DNA of 64,000 bases from Caprella mutica (lineage: Eukaryota; Arthropoda; Malacostraca; Amphipoda; Caprellidae): NCBI GenBank assembly GCA_947561585.1, contig CANNZV010001133.1, positions 168,882-232,881 on the forward strand, in the 5' to 3' direction. This document shows positions 35,901-46,650 of the stretch, piece by piece. Positions within the stretch are counted from its first letter, which is position 1. The number at the start of each line of letters is the position of its first letter. The notes under the pieces were generated by a model. It was given only the letters and a program-made list of their open reading frames with translations, made no database searches and was not told the DNA's origin. Made by a program: the position numbers and the translations under genes.

Positions 35901-37705
35901 CGAATAGCAAAGAAGTGAGTTGAAACGGAATAAAATTTGTGATGAAACTCTTATCATTCATTGAGAAAACGTGTCCCTTGTAAAAACTTATAAGAATAGG
36001 AACAGCAGTAATTTGGATTTTTCTTTTTCATCTAATTAAATCGCAGTTCTATCAACTAAAACCCATTAATATATATATCGAGATTTAACATTTTATTAGA
36101 ATAACTAAAGCCCCTATCACACGGGCTTTACCCCTTTCAACGCTGCAACTAAATAAACGTATGTGTTTTGTGTATTCGCTTTGATTGGGCGTATTTTATG
36201 CTGCATTTTTGTTTGTGAAAAAAAACGCTCTGCGTGAAATGGGATTTAGGAAGTTTGAATTTATTTATAAAGGTTTTTTCTATATATTGAATCTGAATCT
36301 TCATACAATGTATCTCTAAACAATTGATCACACTAACTACAATCACATACCAGTTTTTTGGCTCTACAATCGTGCAATGCGTGCCACTGGAGACCATCCT
36401 CACCATCTCTGATGTCATTGGTGACGAAGTAAAGCTACTGGTGCTGAACATGGGGGCCAGAAATGGAGATGTTTTAGCTGCAATAAGCACCGCATTACTT
36501 CCTAAATTGATGGTATGTGTGCTTTAAAACTATCTACACCTATCTAATAACTAATAGAATAACTTTGAATGATTAATTAGATATATTGAGAATGTATGAT
36601 TTCATAAACTTCGGTTAATCGAAAATTTAGAATTTTATATAACATTTTGTAAATTTGCATACATAGGCCACCGAAGTCAAGTGAGCTCCGTTCCACCTTA
36701 GCTTATCAAAGAATTTATTTTATGTTATTCGCACGAGGATACAAATGAGGCTCATTGACATCTGTAAAACTGACGATTTAATTAATCTTAGGCCATTTAA
36801 TTCGATATTTGAATGCCTGATATTTAACCGTATTCATTGTTGTAAAGTTTATTGTAATCAGTTTTGAGATATACTGAAAATGTGATTATTTCGCAATTAA
36901 TTCTTATTAGATTTTTTCAGAGGCTACTTTGTGTTTCAATGAAAATTTTATTCTATATTTTCTTAACCAGGCAGTACGGTTCATTTAATTCTATCTCTAT
37001 TGTCATTATGAACTCTTTCCTGTGTTTCAGTATGTGGTGACAGTGACTCTTTCCTATGTTTCAGTATGTGGTGACAGTGACTCTTTCCTGTGTTTCAGTA
37101 TGTGGTGACAGTGACTCTTTCCTGTGTTTCAGTATGTGGTGACAGTGACTCTTTTCTATGTTTCAGTATGTGGTGACAGTGACTCTTTCCTGTGTTTCAG
37201 TATGTGGTGACAGTGACTCTTTCCTATGTTTCAGTATGTTGTTATTATGAACTCTTTCCTCTGTTTCAGTATGTTGTCATCATGACTCTTTCCTATGTTT
37301 CATTATGTTGTTATTATGAACTCTTTCCTCGATTCAGTATGTTGTCATCATGACTCTTTCCTGTGTTTCAGTATGTGGTGACACTGACTCTTTCCTATGT
37401 TTCATTATGTTGTTATTATGAACTCTTTCCTCTGTTTCAGTATGTGGTGACAGTGACTCTTTCCTATGTTTCAGTATGTTGTTATTATGAACTCTTTCCT
37501 CTGTTTCAGTATGTTGTCATCATGACTCTTTCCTATGTTTCAGTATGTGGTGACAGTGACTCATGCTGATGTTGCTGACGATACTCTGGACACAGTTCTC
37601 AGTGAGCTCAGTATGGTGGCTCTGAAGACAGGCTCTGACTTGCTAACAGGCCCCGAACACAGAAAATTGTACATAAAACTTAGGGAACGAATTGATGACA
37701 ACTAA
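29973..37705 (+). CDS. Type II membrane protein with FkbM-like methyltransferase fold (Star-like)
   Basis: Eight coding exons with consistent phases: 29973-30019, 30623-30735, 31322-31379, 31583-31706, 33878-34075, 35810-35914, 36354-36512 and 37544-37705, giving 321 residues. A short basic cytosolic tail (SDKEKKPKESHRKR) precedes one hydrophobic helix (VVVLLSASLMAVLLCTLLYK), a type II anchor. The lumenal part carries the FkbM/Methyltransf_21 pattern seen in Drosophila Star: FVVLGAGDGEY, then GWTGLLVEPIPFLYQKL, then VQCVPLETIL. At the place where Star-like proteins usually have an LD-x-EG motif, this one reads VLNMGARNG, so enzymatic activity is doubtful. Star moves EGF-receptor ligands through the secretory pathway; whether this protein does so is inference. 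Introns 4, 5 and 7 carry a hAT-ended element, a Tc1 copy and an amplified splice acceptor. A polyadenylation-like AATAAA follows near 37905. Confidence 0.8.
30245..30390 (-). repeat. Opposite-strand copy of the GCGCTCTACTGAGTGC repeat
   Basis: Read on the minus strand, it begins GGCGGCAAAGATATGCGCTC then TACTGAGTGCCCGTTCTAG. It resembles 28836-28880. The remainder (TCAAGGTCATCTGTAACTC on that strand) matches the 25.85-kb half. It lies in intron 1 of the FkbM-like gene. Confidence 0.6.
30753..30990. mobile_element. Foldback MITE with CTCTATAGTGAA ends (intron 2)
   Basis: AACTCCTCTATAGTGAATGT on the left is mirrored by TACATTCACTATAGAGGATT on the right. Inner words TAGTGAACAAATTTTCTTTT and AAAGAATTTGTTTACTATAC also pair. 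A related element is at 31745-31940, and a fragment at 50855-50915. It has no coding content. Confidence 0.7.
31455..31535 (+). repeat. Dispersed repeat family 2 fragment
   Basis: GGAGCCACTTTCCTTTCTGA, GAGTCCCTTGTATTT and GTCGTCAGCGATATGG occur in family order. The fragment stops about 50 bp before the acceptor of exon 4 of the FkbM-like gene. Confidence 0.65.
31745..31940. mobile_element. Foldback MITE with CTCTATAGTGAA ends (intron 4)
   Basis: Three left copies of CCTCTATAGTGWAY precede GAATGAGTTAGGATG, which is mirrored by CATCCTAACTCATTCACTAT and AGAGGAGTT. It belongs to the same family as 30753-30990. The hAT element at 31951 has inserted a few bases downstream. Confidence 0.7.
31943..33845. 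mobile_element. 1.89-kb hAT-ended element with perfect 8-bp TSD (intron 4)
   Basis: The element (31951-33837) starts CAGTGGTGGGATCC and ends GAATCCCATCACTG. GCTCTACT is duplicated exactly at 31943-31950 and 33838-33845. Subterminal ACCGGTTCGCC/GGTTCGCACCGGTTC words occur near both ends. The interior is largely AT-rich and does not give a hAT transposase that I recognise. A minus-strand HTH-like relic is described separately. Confidence 0.9.
33110..33261 (-). pseudogene. Helix-turn-helix relic of a Tc1/mariner-like transposase
   Basis: The minus strand from 33261 encodes EALIQEVKIFFEETPSCSLR then KASQQISLTKPTLRRIVTHE. The pattern (E-x-P-x-x-S-x-R-x-x-S-x-x-x-x-x-x-x-x-S/T-x-x-R-I-x) is the N-terminal HTH of mariner-like transposases. 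It is closed by stops soon after. Its position inside a hAT-ended element suggests a nested insertion or a mis-assignment of one of the two. Confidence 0.35.
34123..35758 (+). mobile_element. Tc1-like transposon with ~385-bp inverted repeats (intron 5)
   Basis: The ends are CAATAGCGGACAAAATATAA (34125) and, inverted, CAGTAGCGGACAAAAGATAA (from 35756). TA is duplicated at 34123-34124 and 35757-35758. The inverted repeats continue inward to about 34508 and 35371 (GTGGACATTTCT / AGAAATGTCCAC), roughly 385 bp each with about 10% mismatch. The element is 1632 bp long and carries a broken transposase on the + strand. Confidence 0.92.
34530..35400 (+). pseudogene. Tc1-like transposase, frameshifted
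   Basis: Recognisable pieces in order are YGVVDSKPKNGRLPK (the N-terminal linker), FGSYRKVQIKRKVGE, VKKTVNFGGGSVMVLV (the catalytic core, normally a GGGSVM-V-W-G-x-F pattern), and WLSQIPDLNRIE (normally W-P-x-x-S-P-D-L-N-P-I-E). The pieces lie in different frames with stops between them, so the copy cannot encode a full transposase. Confidence 0.85.
36999..37560 (+). repeat. Tandem array of the last-exon 3' splice site
   Basis: About 15 copies of a 34-35-bp unit (TTTCAGTATGTGGTGACAGT then GACTCTTTCCTATG) end at the true acceptor TTTCAG at 37538-37543. Each unit joins a pyrimidine tract and an AG to the first codons of exon 8 (TATGTGGTGACAGTGACT). Two variants occur, one with GTTGTTATTATGAA and one with GTTGTCATCATGA. 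Because 34 is not divisible by three, most upstream copies would put the last exon out of frame if used. Confidence 0.9.
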
Positions 37706-38040
37706 TAGCGATAGATCAAGTGCCATGAAAAAGAAATTTTTGGAAATTTCCATCTGACCTAGAATCTTATATTTTTAACTCCTTCAAATATGTTTTAACA
37801 CTTTTAAACAAGTTCCAACATGTTCAATCAAGTTTTAACATGTTGAAAAAAGTTTTACCTAATTACTTTTCAAACTTAGATTTTGTTTATATTTATTATA
37901 TACAATAAAAAAAAACTAGAAAAAAATGCCTGTAGCTAACCGCCATAAATTTTAGGAAATTTGTTTGAAATGTTAATAAACTGAAATAGAAAAATGTGTT
38001 TAAAACAAATGTTTCATTTTTATTAAATTATATCAACAGC

Positions 38041-39418
38041 TAATCCTTATAAACAACGGTCTGTCGATTCAATATCTTCTTATGTCGAATTCAAAGCTGG
38101 GACAGCGGATATCTAAATTTATTAATTAATTTTAATCGAATAGATACATGAAAAAAACCTTGATATCGACATCATAAATCTCCTTCAATTTTAGATGTCA
38201 AATCAATATATAATCTAATACATCGAAAATTAGTAACGAAATCGATAGATAGATATTTTTCTATGAAAACGATGCATAAATCTAGATATAAAAACGATGT
38301 GTATTCGATGCGTGTTATAGAAAAGTTGTTATGAGTCTCATATTTTCTGTCGTCTCTTTTAGTCTTATAAAAATACAGTGAAACTACTTAGTTATTAAAT
38401 ATTTGTTTCTTCATAACTCAGAGCCACTTCATAGCTCAGGGATACTGATTGTTTTCTATTATCAAAATCTTGGAGAAAATTACGGTCTTTGAGTGAGAAC
38501 TAGGACGAAATTCATGACGTATATCGTTTTCTATAATTGAAATAAATTTGGAAATACTTCATAACTCCGCTGTGCATTTCATAACTCAAGTCCTTCATTA
38601 CTCGAGTGAACTAATTACTCACCTATATATACTGAGTGAGAGTTAATCTATGGTCAAATTTTAATTAATTCATTGAAATTTCATCACAGAGCTTTCATCT
38701 TTATTTAGCTAAGTCGTACCCTCAGAACATTTTCTTTAATTTGAACTCATAGAGAATGGAATTTTTAATCAGTTACAATTATATAAAAATTTGACCAACT
38801 CATTAATATTTGTAATAAGAATAAGTTGTGTTTTTGGTTATAAAAGCGGTGCTTGCCTGTATTGTTCTATTCACTTTAAAATATCTCTAAGTGTCTCCGG
38901 GTAGTTTAATATTAATTTTTTTTAGTAAAATGCATCAACGGTGGCAAAATGACAAAGGTGCAGGAGCGAGGACGGAAGGACCCACGATCGATTCCTGGAC
39001 ACATCACTTCAAATCTTCCCATTTAATTTATATGTAACATTAATCAAATTGATATGCATCTAAACGTACAGTACGTTAAATCAATGAAGTAAGAGTTTTC
39101 AATTTTATTTAATTTATTTATTGGATGCAAGTTGATATCGTTTCGAAGCACATTAGATATATAATTAGGCGTCAGTTCGATGCAGAATTCCTATGTATGT
39201 TGGATGTCGTAATTTATCTTTCTATTCAACGCTGTTATAACGATATCGCTTCGATGCCATATATACAAAATATGATGCGGTTTAGCGGTGCAAACGGATA
39301 TCGGATTGATGTCTATTTGATGTCAACATGTCTAATTTGTTACTGGTATTCGATGTCGGAAGAGAGGTTATACAGAGTCGTTTAGACATCGAATAGATAC
39401 ATTCATGTTTGCTGGGAA
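38041..39418 (+). repeat. 1.4-kb dispersed repeat, copy C (most complete)
   Basis: Collinear with copy A over the first 1.1 kb and with copy B over the last 0.8 kb. It runs from TTATAAACAACGGTCTGTCG to TGTTTGCTGGGAA. The tRNA-like A-box region is at about 38938 (ACGGTGGCAAAATGAC). It provides the empty-site sequence for the pogo-like insertion in copy B. It lies about 340 bp past the FkbM-like stop codon. Confidence 0.8.
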
Positions 39419-39745
39419 CTTACCAAGAAATGTGGCGAAGAAAAGGGACACAAGCACCGGTGGCTGCACTCACGGATGGAAGAGGAAAATGAAAAGGTGA
39501 AAGTAATTGAAGCCATACGAGGCTACCAAATACAAAAATCTAAAACCTCGTAGTTGAAGAGCATAACCATATAGCGCTATTATCCAAAACTGCAAGTAGC
39601 GTTAATAAATGATAAACATGGTATATATGAAAAAGGTAATACATAATCCAAATTACAACAGTTCGGGACCCAAAGGACGCCACCTCCTTCGCTTCCATTC
39701 ACCACAGAGAGCTTCAGGATAGAGCCCCTTGGGGTGAAATTTTGA
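39415..39745 (-). repeat. Dispersed repeat family 2, minus-strand copy
   Basis: On the minus strand it reads CCCCAAGGGGCTCTATCCTG, then GGTGAATGGAAGCGAAGG, then CATCCGTGAGTGCAGCCACC and ends TTCTTGGTAAGTT. The GAAGCAGACGTT end is missing. It directly abuts copy C. Confidence 0.7.
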
Positions 39746-42218
39746 ATACTTTTGAGTTATATACGTATATAACAAGATTGTAAATAAATAAATAAATATT
39801 GCCAATCAAAACATAACATTCCGCAATTTTGCAACGGTAATAAAAATAGTTTATAAACTACCTTAACCAAATTGTAAGTATTTTCTATAAATGAAATGGA
39901 CTATTCTCATGAGAAGAACTATTTTATAAAAGTTTTTTTCCGAGATGCAGCTGAAGCTGCCATTGCAAGAGCAAAATTCTCTAATTTTAAAAGTGCACAT
40001 ATGTTCTTCTTGCTGTCGTGGAGCCTTTGTCGAAATACCTATAGTTTAAATAGGTAAAATATTGAAGAACTGCTGTAGATATTCCTCTGGATTGTTCAGA
40101 TACTCTATGTAAGTATTTTTTTTTACAGATTAAGTGGTTATCATCACTCTTTAGGTCAAATCATCACTTTTAACAATCTTCACTTAATTTCTCTTTTCTT
40201 CCTAATTTAGTTAATTAGGAAGCTATTCTCTAAAGTCTAAGGCAGGGCCGCAGGGCTAAATACTATTATTTTGCTTCACTTCAGTTATTTGCATGTGTAT
40301 TTTCAGCTACCTTATCTCTTTTCAGTTAAAGACTAAAGTCTAAGCTCTAATGTGACATGTGTCTAATAAGCCTTAATTTTACTCTTTGTCTCTTTCCTTT
40401 ATAATTTTATGCTATGCATTGCCATTACCATTTACCATATCTAAATTAATGGTATAATCCCAAACTGCAGAAACTGGTAAGTTATTTGTACAGAGTACCT
40501 TTATTTTTGGTATTGTTTTCACTTCTCAGTAAAATATTTAAATTCATGTTGTCAGTTGATCAAATGATCATCAGTTGATGTAGCTACCTACTTTGAAAGA
40601 AAATCAGGATTGTTTGCACAGAAATTGTTAAAAAATCTCATATTCTGCAGACTGGCCATAATAATTATATTAATTGAACATTTGGTTTCTTTCAGTGGTG
40701 TAATATGGCTTCATTTCTTGGTGGGCTGGCTTGTGAGTTAATTTCGATGCTCTTTATGAGTCTTTCACAGCATTGAAATGCTCTTTTTGTTGGTTGCCTT
40801 TTTTGAGTTAAAATTTCCTCAGTCCTGTTATTGATTCTAACTTTTGTGAAGCTTTTGCAGCTTTTTCCCTTAATTACATTCCATTATTAAAATTCTTAAT
40901 GCATTTGCTTCAGTTGTTTTCTAATTATGTTAGTAATATTTAAGAACTGGCAAATTTTTCTACTTTTATTATTATTTTTTCCTATCGATTCAACACTACA
41001 ACTACCTAACAAGCAGTCATATTGACTGGATTTTACTTTTCAAACATTTGCATCTTATAAAAATTATCATTGATGGTCATGATATTGATGGATACTTTAT
41101 TATTTTTAAATTCAAAATATAATGAGACGGTACTGTCACCAGTCTGGGAAAATATGTGCTTTCTGATGAATTATTTACTCTGTTGGAGTTTTACAGACTT
41201 CAAAAGTTAATGGTAAATTTCTAAAAATTGTATAATCCGCAGCATTTAGCATATTGAGTTCATCTGTTAGCCTAAGCAGTTTTCCAGACTGGGGTGCTGA
41301 GTGTCTTATTATAATTAAAATATATAAATAAAGTATCTACCAATAATAATTTATGAGATACAAATGTATAAAAAGTAAAATACAGTCAAAATGACTGTTC
41401 TGTAGTTCTAGTATTAATAATAACATTTCCTTTTTTAGTTTGTAATCACTTGATTAACAAAGCAGTAATGGTGAAGAATGGGTAGTTATTTTCACCTGTG
41501 TTGTACATTTCCAGGTCTCTTATCCCTTTTCCAATCAATTAATCAATAACTTCAGAACAACTTCCTCTCCAGCCAATACTAATTAATGAGTTTGACAACT
41601 TGATTAGTTCCTATATTGATTCTATGAACTTCTTTTTTTACTAACATGCCAATATTGTGTTTCAAAAGCTTCTAATTTATACAGTAATTATAATATACAT
41701 ATAACTTATATATAAGTACTTGCATTGATAAAAATATAAAACTGACTGTGATTGACATGTCATCATTATTTTCTAAATATTTTAACTTAGGTGACTATTT
41801 TAACTGTTAGTTACTGTTTCTCAATATTGTACTATCACTGCTATTGATCCACTGAGCGTTTGTCCGAGATGAGTGCTTCATAAGATGGTTGCTGTCGTTC
41901 CTAAGCTTAGTCCAGTCATCGACTTCCTCTTGAATGGGGAATGAATCTTTTTTATTGACTAAGCCTATCCTTATTTGTTATTCCATACATTCATTAATCC
42001 ATTTTTATGTCATAATACCTTCGTTTTAGATTTAGTTTTCATTTTTAACATAGTTTAATTAATAGCTAATTATTTTGTTATTGAAATTTCCATTCTTTTA
42101 AGATTTTTGATAAATTATAAAATACAAAATTGCTTCATTCATTATTAATAATAAATCATAAATTTATGTTATTTCATTTTTTACAGTAATCAGAAAGCTC
42201 TTTATTTCCTGTACAACT
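39746..42218. other. Intergenic region upstream of guanylate kinase
   Basis: I see no coding exon. Small CCAGTCTG-type modules occur at 40460-40660 (CTGCAGAAACTGGTAA, TTCTGCAGACTGGCC) and 41140-41300 (CACCAGTCTGGGAAAA, TTTTCCAGACTGG, inverted). The block just before 42219 presumably includes the guanylate kinase promoter and any untranslated exon. Confidence 0.5.
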
Positions 42219-43574
42219 ATGGCTCCTAGACCTCTTGTTATTTGTGGACCTTCAGGTTTGTATTTTATCATTAAAGCACGTTTTAAATTACTTGTTGATA
42301 TTTCTAAATTTTGCCCAAGATATACTGTAGCAGTAGGTCAAAATTAATTTTTTGATGAATCAATATTAGATAGATAGCTACCTTTTAAATATAGAATATG
42401 TTAAAAAAATTACCTTTTATCTTCCTCTTTATTAAAAGTCAAATATCTTTTGGGAATAACTTTGGGTGGTTCTAAAATCTAGAATCATTATGTGCCATAG
42501 CTACATTTATTTTTATGCTTTTTATTGCCAGGATAAAATCATATTGAACAGATTTTAACATTATTTAACATTTTCCTAATGTCCTTCCTAGAAGATGTTC
42601 GGCATTAAAGGGAAACAATTTTGAAAAGTTTCTTTATTTTCCAGGTGTTGGTAAGTCCACAATTTTGAAGCGTCTGATGGGGGAGTACCCAGACTCGTTT
42701 GGTTTCTCTGTCTCACACACGACTCGCTCTCCAAGAGCTGGTGAAGAGAATGGAAGAGAGTATCATTTTACTGACAAGGAAACCTTTCTACAACAAAGAG
42801 AAAAGGGAACATTCTTGGAAACTGCTGAGTTCAGTGGTGGGTAGAAAACAAAAATATGCTACAATTTGTTGAAAAATATCAAATCTGCTAAATTTAATTT
42901 TCAAATCTGCAAAGCCTAGTTAGTTTTGTATTAGCTCTATAGCTTCATTATTTTTCAGGCAATAATTATGGCACTAGCTACTCTTCACTCCTTGATGTTC
43001 TGAAGGGGGGCAAATGGTGCATCTTAGATATTGAAATGCAAGGAGTGCAACAGGTGACAAATTATAAAACATTTTCCTCTGACTATTTACACAATTATAG
43101 TACATGGGCAGAAACAAGCATCTACTTTTTATTCCTTCATTCTTATTATTCTAGAGAAAATAAGTTTAAATGAAATGATTGATATCACTAATTATACAAA
43201 TTATTTTCAGATTAAAAAATCAACTGTTTTAGAAGAATCTAATTATCTACCAGTTTACATTTTCATCAAGCCTCCTTCATTAGAGGTAATGTGAAAACCT
43301 TTAGCAGTTCTCATGAAATATCATTTGATAAGCAGAAGCCTATAGCTATAATTGACAATTATTCCTCTACTCTCTCAAGCATCTTAAAGCTCGTTTAGTT
43401 GGGCGTAAGACCGATACTGAAGAAGCGATTCAAAGAAGACTCAATAAAGCGAGTGAAGAGATTGATTATGGCAGCACCCCTGGTAACTTCGATATAGTTG
43501 TTGTGAATGATGACCTCGAAGCTGCCTATGGCAAGTTGAAAGATTTCCTCGACCCTCTCCTCAAAAATGACTAA
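42219..43574 (+). CDS. GUK1: Guanylate kinase (GMP kinase)
   Basis: It phosphorylates GMP (and dGMP) to GDP with ATP in the cytosol, feeding GTP pools. Five coding exons: 42219-42255, 42645-42836, 42959-43053, 43211-43285 and 43380-43574, giving 197 residues, the usual length for the monofunctional enzyme. The start [13 protein letters not shown] leads into the P-loop GPSGVGKST, split by intron 1. [18 protein letters not shown] is the GMP-binding segment, followed by FSGNNYGTS, then [10 protein letters not shown] with the conserved acidic residue, then [13 protein letters not shown] and [10 protein letters not shown] of the lid and C-terminal region. No MAGUK-type SH3 or PDZ exon is adjacent. 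Phases agree throughout and all introns are GT-AG. No stop or frameshift was seen. Confidence 0.95.
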
Positions 43575-44907
43575 CGATAAGAATTTTTCTTCAAGAATCT
43601 TAATTTTTATCATTTGTGTTGCACGTTTGACATTTCACATAACATTTAATTCTACTGCCATATAATGCATCCAGGACCAGATTTCTTGCAGAATTGTTAG
43701 GCAAGGTTCATTATATTCGTAGTATTTAATTTCGGAAGAGATTTCTCATACCTTTATTCTGTATAGCATAATTATTTAGAATAATAATGGCTTCATCAAA
43801 GCTGGTGTGAGATAAATTCTAGCTTAGTTATTTTGTAATGACTTGATGTAGAGAAATGAAACCCATGTGATCTCTACATCTAAAATTTTAATCAACCATT
43901 TTAGTAGAATAATTCTTCTAAATTACTGAGATATTATTTAGTTGAATAAGGCGATAAAGTGATTTTGTGTTTAGTGTGTACAAGTTCTTAACTAGTCTAA
44001 TGGGTATTTATTTATCTCAGGATTTTCTGGCATTTGAATGTTAGGAATCTCAATTTCTCATTTTATTTATTTTAGATTTGAATTTTGATATTTCGAATGA
44101 AGTGAAAGATTTTGTGTGATTCTTGAAATCAGTATTTTTGTTTGAAGTTTCAAATCCTAAATTTACTTGAGATTCAAGCTTTCTCATTAAATTATTTTTT
44201 GTTTTATTTGTTGTGAGTTTCATTAACTAGGTAGTTTTGCCACTAAAATTTTCTAAAGTTTTGACTACCTTCGATGTTTATAAGTAGTAGTTATATTTAA
44301 ATATAGATGCACCTGTACCTAGCTAGATTGCTTTGCTAGCTGAAGACAATTTTTAGCCTAATTTGTTGATAATAGAATTGTTATAAACAAATATAATACA
44401 ACCTGCTACTTTGTTTCATTATCAGTTAACTATCACTAGTAAGGATAAGGATATTTATTGAAGAAAAGTAATAAAAACAATACAGTTCTACAAGATCATA
44501 TATAATTTCTTTTAAGAAATTTTCGGGCTGTGACTGATCGAATAGAACTCATGTTTTTCAACTAATGGTGAACCAAAAAATATAAAATTATTTTATTGGT
44601 TCATATTTGAATAACTTGGTTCCCACAATTTAAGTAAATACTGTGAAATATTTCTGTTGAAATTACGAAATTTTCAGAGAAAATAAATTATTAGATTACA
44701 TGAGTTTTATCGAGAATCCACCAGATTGCGTTGTTTACAATATTTTCCATTAGATGGCGATTTATTTATATTTACAAAATGTCTACTTACATTCGTTAAA
44801 GGGCAATAGTTATTCAAATTTGAGAAATAGATACGCTTTATTAAATACTATTTGATTTATAGAATTATGAATGGTGCATACAGCTAACCTCTAGGTATAT
44901 AAACTTT
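43575..44907. other. Guanylate kinase 3' flank, no gene
   Basis: AT-rich DNA with no exon or repeat family I can name. It probably includes the 3' UTR; several AATAAA-like hexamers occur, and I cannot choose among them. Confidence 0.5.
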
Positions 44908-46430
44908 ATGGGAATACAAAAGAGGAGGGATGAACAGATAGGATTTACTCCTGGGGGAATGATTGTGGACAACCTGTTTGTTCTACAGGAGTGTGTCCAT
45001 GAGTCATATAGGAAAAGAGAGGAGTTGGTATTGGTAGCAGTCGACTTTAAGAAGGCCTATGATTCAATTAAAAGGGAGGAGGTGTTGAAGGAGTACAGGG
45101 TGGAGGGAAGAGTGTTGGAGTTGTTCAGGAAGGTATATTGTGAGGATAGGACCAGAGTGGAGTTGGGATGTGGTGGAGAGTGGGAATCGGCAGGGATGTA
45201 CTGCATCGACAGTACTTTTCAAGCTGATTACCTTCAAGATGATTGAAGCATTGAGGAGGAAGCTAACGGGAGTGCAGATAGGGTATGTGAGGGTGAGAAG
45301 TTTGTGGTATGCGGATGATGGTTTGCTTTTGTGTAGAAGTGTAGGAGAAGCAGATGAGGGCATACAGGAGCTGAAGAGAGTGGCAGAGAGATACGGATTG
45401 GAGGTTAATATGGAGAAAAGTCAGTGTATGTTATTTAATGTGAGAGGTGAGGTAGAAGAAATAGGAGGCATGGCGGTGGTGGGAGATATCAGGTACCTGG
45501 GAGTGAAAATAAAAAGAATATGTTTGAAAGTCACAGAAAAGATATGGTAAATAAAGCGAGGTGGATGAGCAACCTAACATATTCGGTAATTTGAGAAAAG
45601 CTGCCATAAGGTTCTGATAGGCAAGAACTACTGGAAGGGAGTGGTACTACCCAGGGTGTTGTATGGTGCGGAGGTGTTAGGGTTGAGGAAGAAGGAGATG
45701 GATAGTATTCAAACACAGGAGAATGCGGCAATGAGGAGAATGTTGGGGGCATCGAGAGGAGTGGCGGTGGCTGGAATGAGGGGAGATGTGGGAATAGGAA
45801 CAGTAAGGAGTAGAGTAGCTAGAGGGAGACTGCAGTACATGAGGAGAGTTGAGCATGGCGAGAATGAGATGCGGAGGAGAGTGATGGGAGTAGCCAAGCA
45901 GAGAGGAAGTGAGTGGATAATGGAAACAAGGAAGTGCTTGACCTGGGCTGGTGTTGAGGAGGAAGAAATGAAGATAATGACTAAGGAGACAGTAAAGAGA
46001 AGAGTAGCTGAGAAGGTGCATCAGGGGTGGATGGAGGGGAAGAGTAGCCTGAGGGTATACAGAAGGTTCAAGACGGAGATGAAGGAGGAGGATCACGAGG
46101 GAGGTATGGAGTCGAGGTTGTGGTTTGCAGCAAGAACGAGGAGTCTGAGGCTGGCCTGCAGAAGATGGGGTGACGAGAGTGTGGAGTGTAGGTTGTGTGG
46201 TGCGGAGAGAGAAGATGATGAGCACTTTTTGTTGGAATGCGAGAGGTTGGAGGAGGTTAGAAGTGAGGCCATTGAGCTGCAGTGACCGAGAGGGGAGGAT
46301 GTAGATGAGGTTGTGGGAAGGTTTTTGTTTGGTGGTGAGGGAAGAGAGGAAGGTAGAAGAGTGCTGTACAAGATGTGGAGGCTGAGGGAGAGGGAGGAGG
46401 CGTTGATGGCTGGTGGTGCTGTTGGGTGAG
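44908..46430 (+). pseudogene. 5'-truncated, frameshifted non-LTR retrotransposon (LINE) reverse transcriptase
   Basis: Three stretches in shifting frames read through a reverse transcriptase. First, 44908-45246 has IGFTPGGMIVDNLFVLQECV and VAVDFKKAYDSIKREEVL. Second, from about 45170 comes RQGCTAS and the catalytic YADDGLLL near 45307. Third, 45641-46285 has VLYGAEVLGLRKKEM and a C-terminal zinc-knuckle-like CRLCGAEREDDEHFLLEC. A further tail to about 46428 includes MWRLRERE. At least two frameshifts break it, and no endonuclease domain lies upstream, so it is a dead 5'-truncated copy. Its purine-rich, GC-richer composition stands out from the flanks. Confidence 0.85.
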
Positions 46431-46504
46431 GGTGTGGAGCCGGTGTCTGTTGAGCACAGTTGGGGATGGTGTGGTGAGGCTGTTGGGGTGCTGACTGCAG
46501 TTTT

Positions 46505-46650
46505 GGGTGTTGGTGATAAGTGTAGGTTTAAGTATTAGTTATAAGTGTAGTTTTAAGTATTAGTGATAAGTGTAGTTTTAAGTATTAGTGATAAGTGTAG
46601 TTTTAAGTATTAGTGATAAGTGTAGTTTTAAGTGTTAGTGCTAAGTGTAA
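46505..46650 (+). repeat. 25-bp tandem repeat in the LINE 3' region
   Basis: Unit ATAAGTGTAGTTTTAAGTAT then TAGTG, repeated about five to six times with decay at both ends. It lies just past the LINE coding remnant and is probably part of its 3' UTR. Confidence 0.85.

Noticed and set aside
37363..37569. 68-codon open frame through the acceptor array
   Set aside because: A product of the tandem repeat; the true exon frame starts at 37544.
43395..43613. 72-codon minus-strand open frame
   Set aside because: Antisense of the last guanylate kinase exon.
45677..46225. 182-codon minus-strand open frame
   Set aside because: Antisense of the purine-rich LINE reverse-transcriptase tail; the + strand carries the recognisable motifs.
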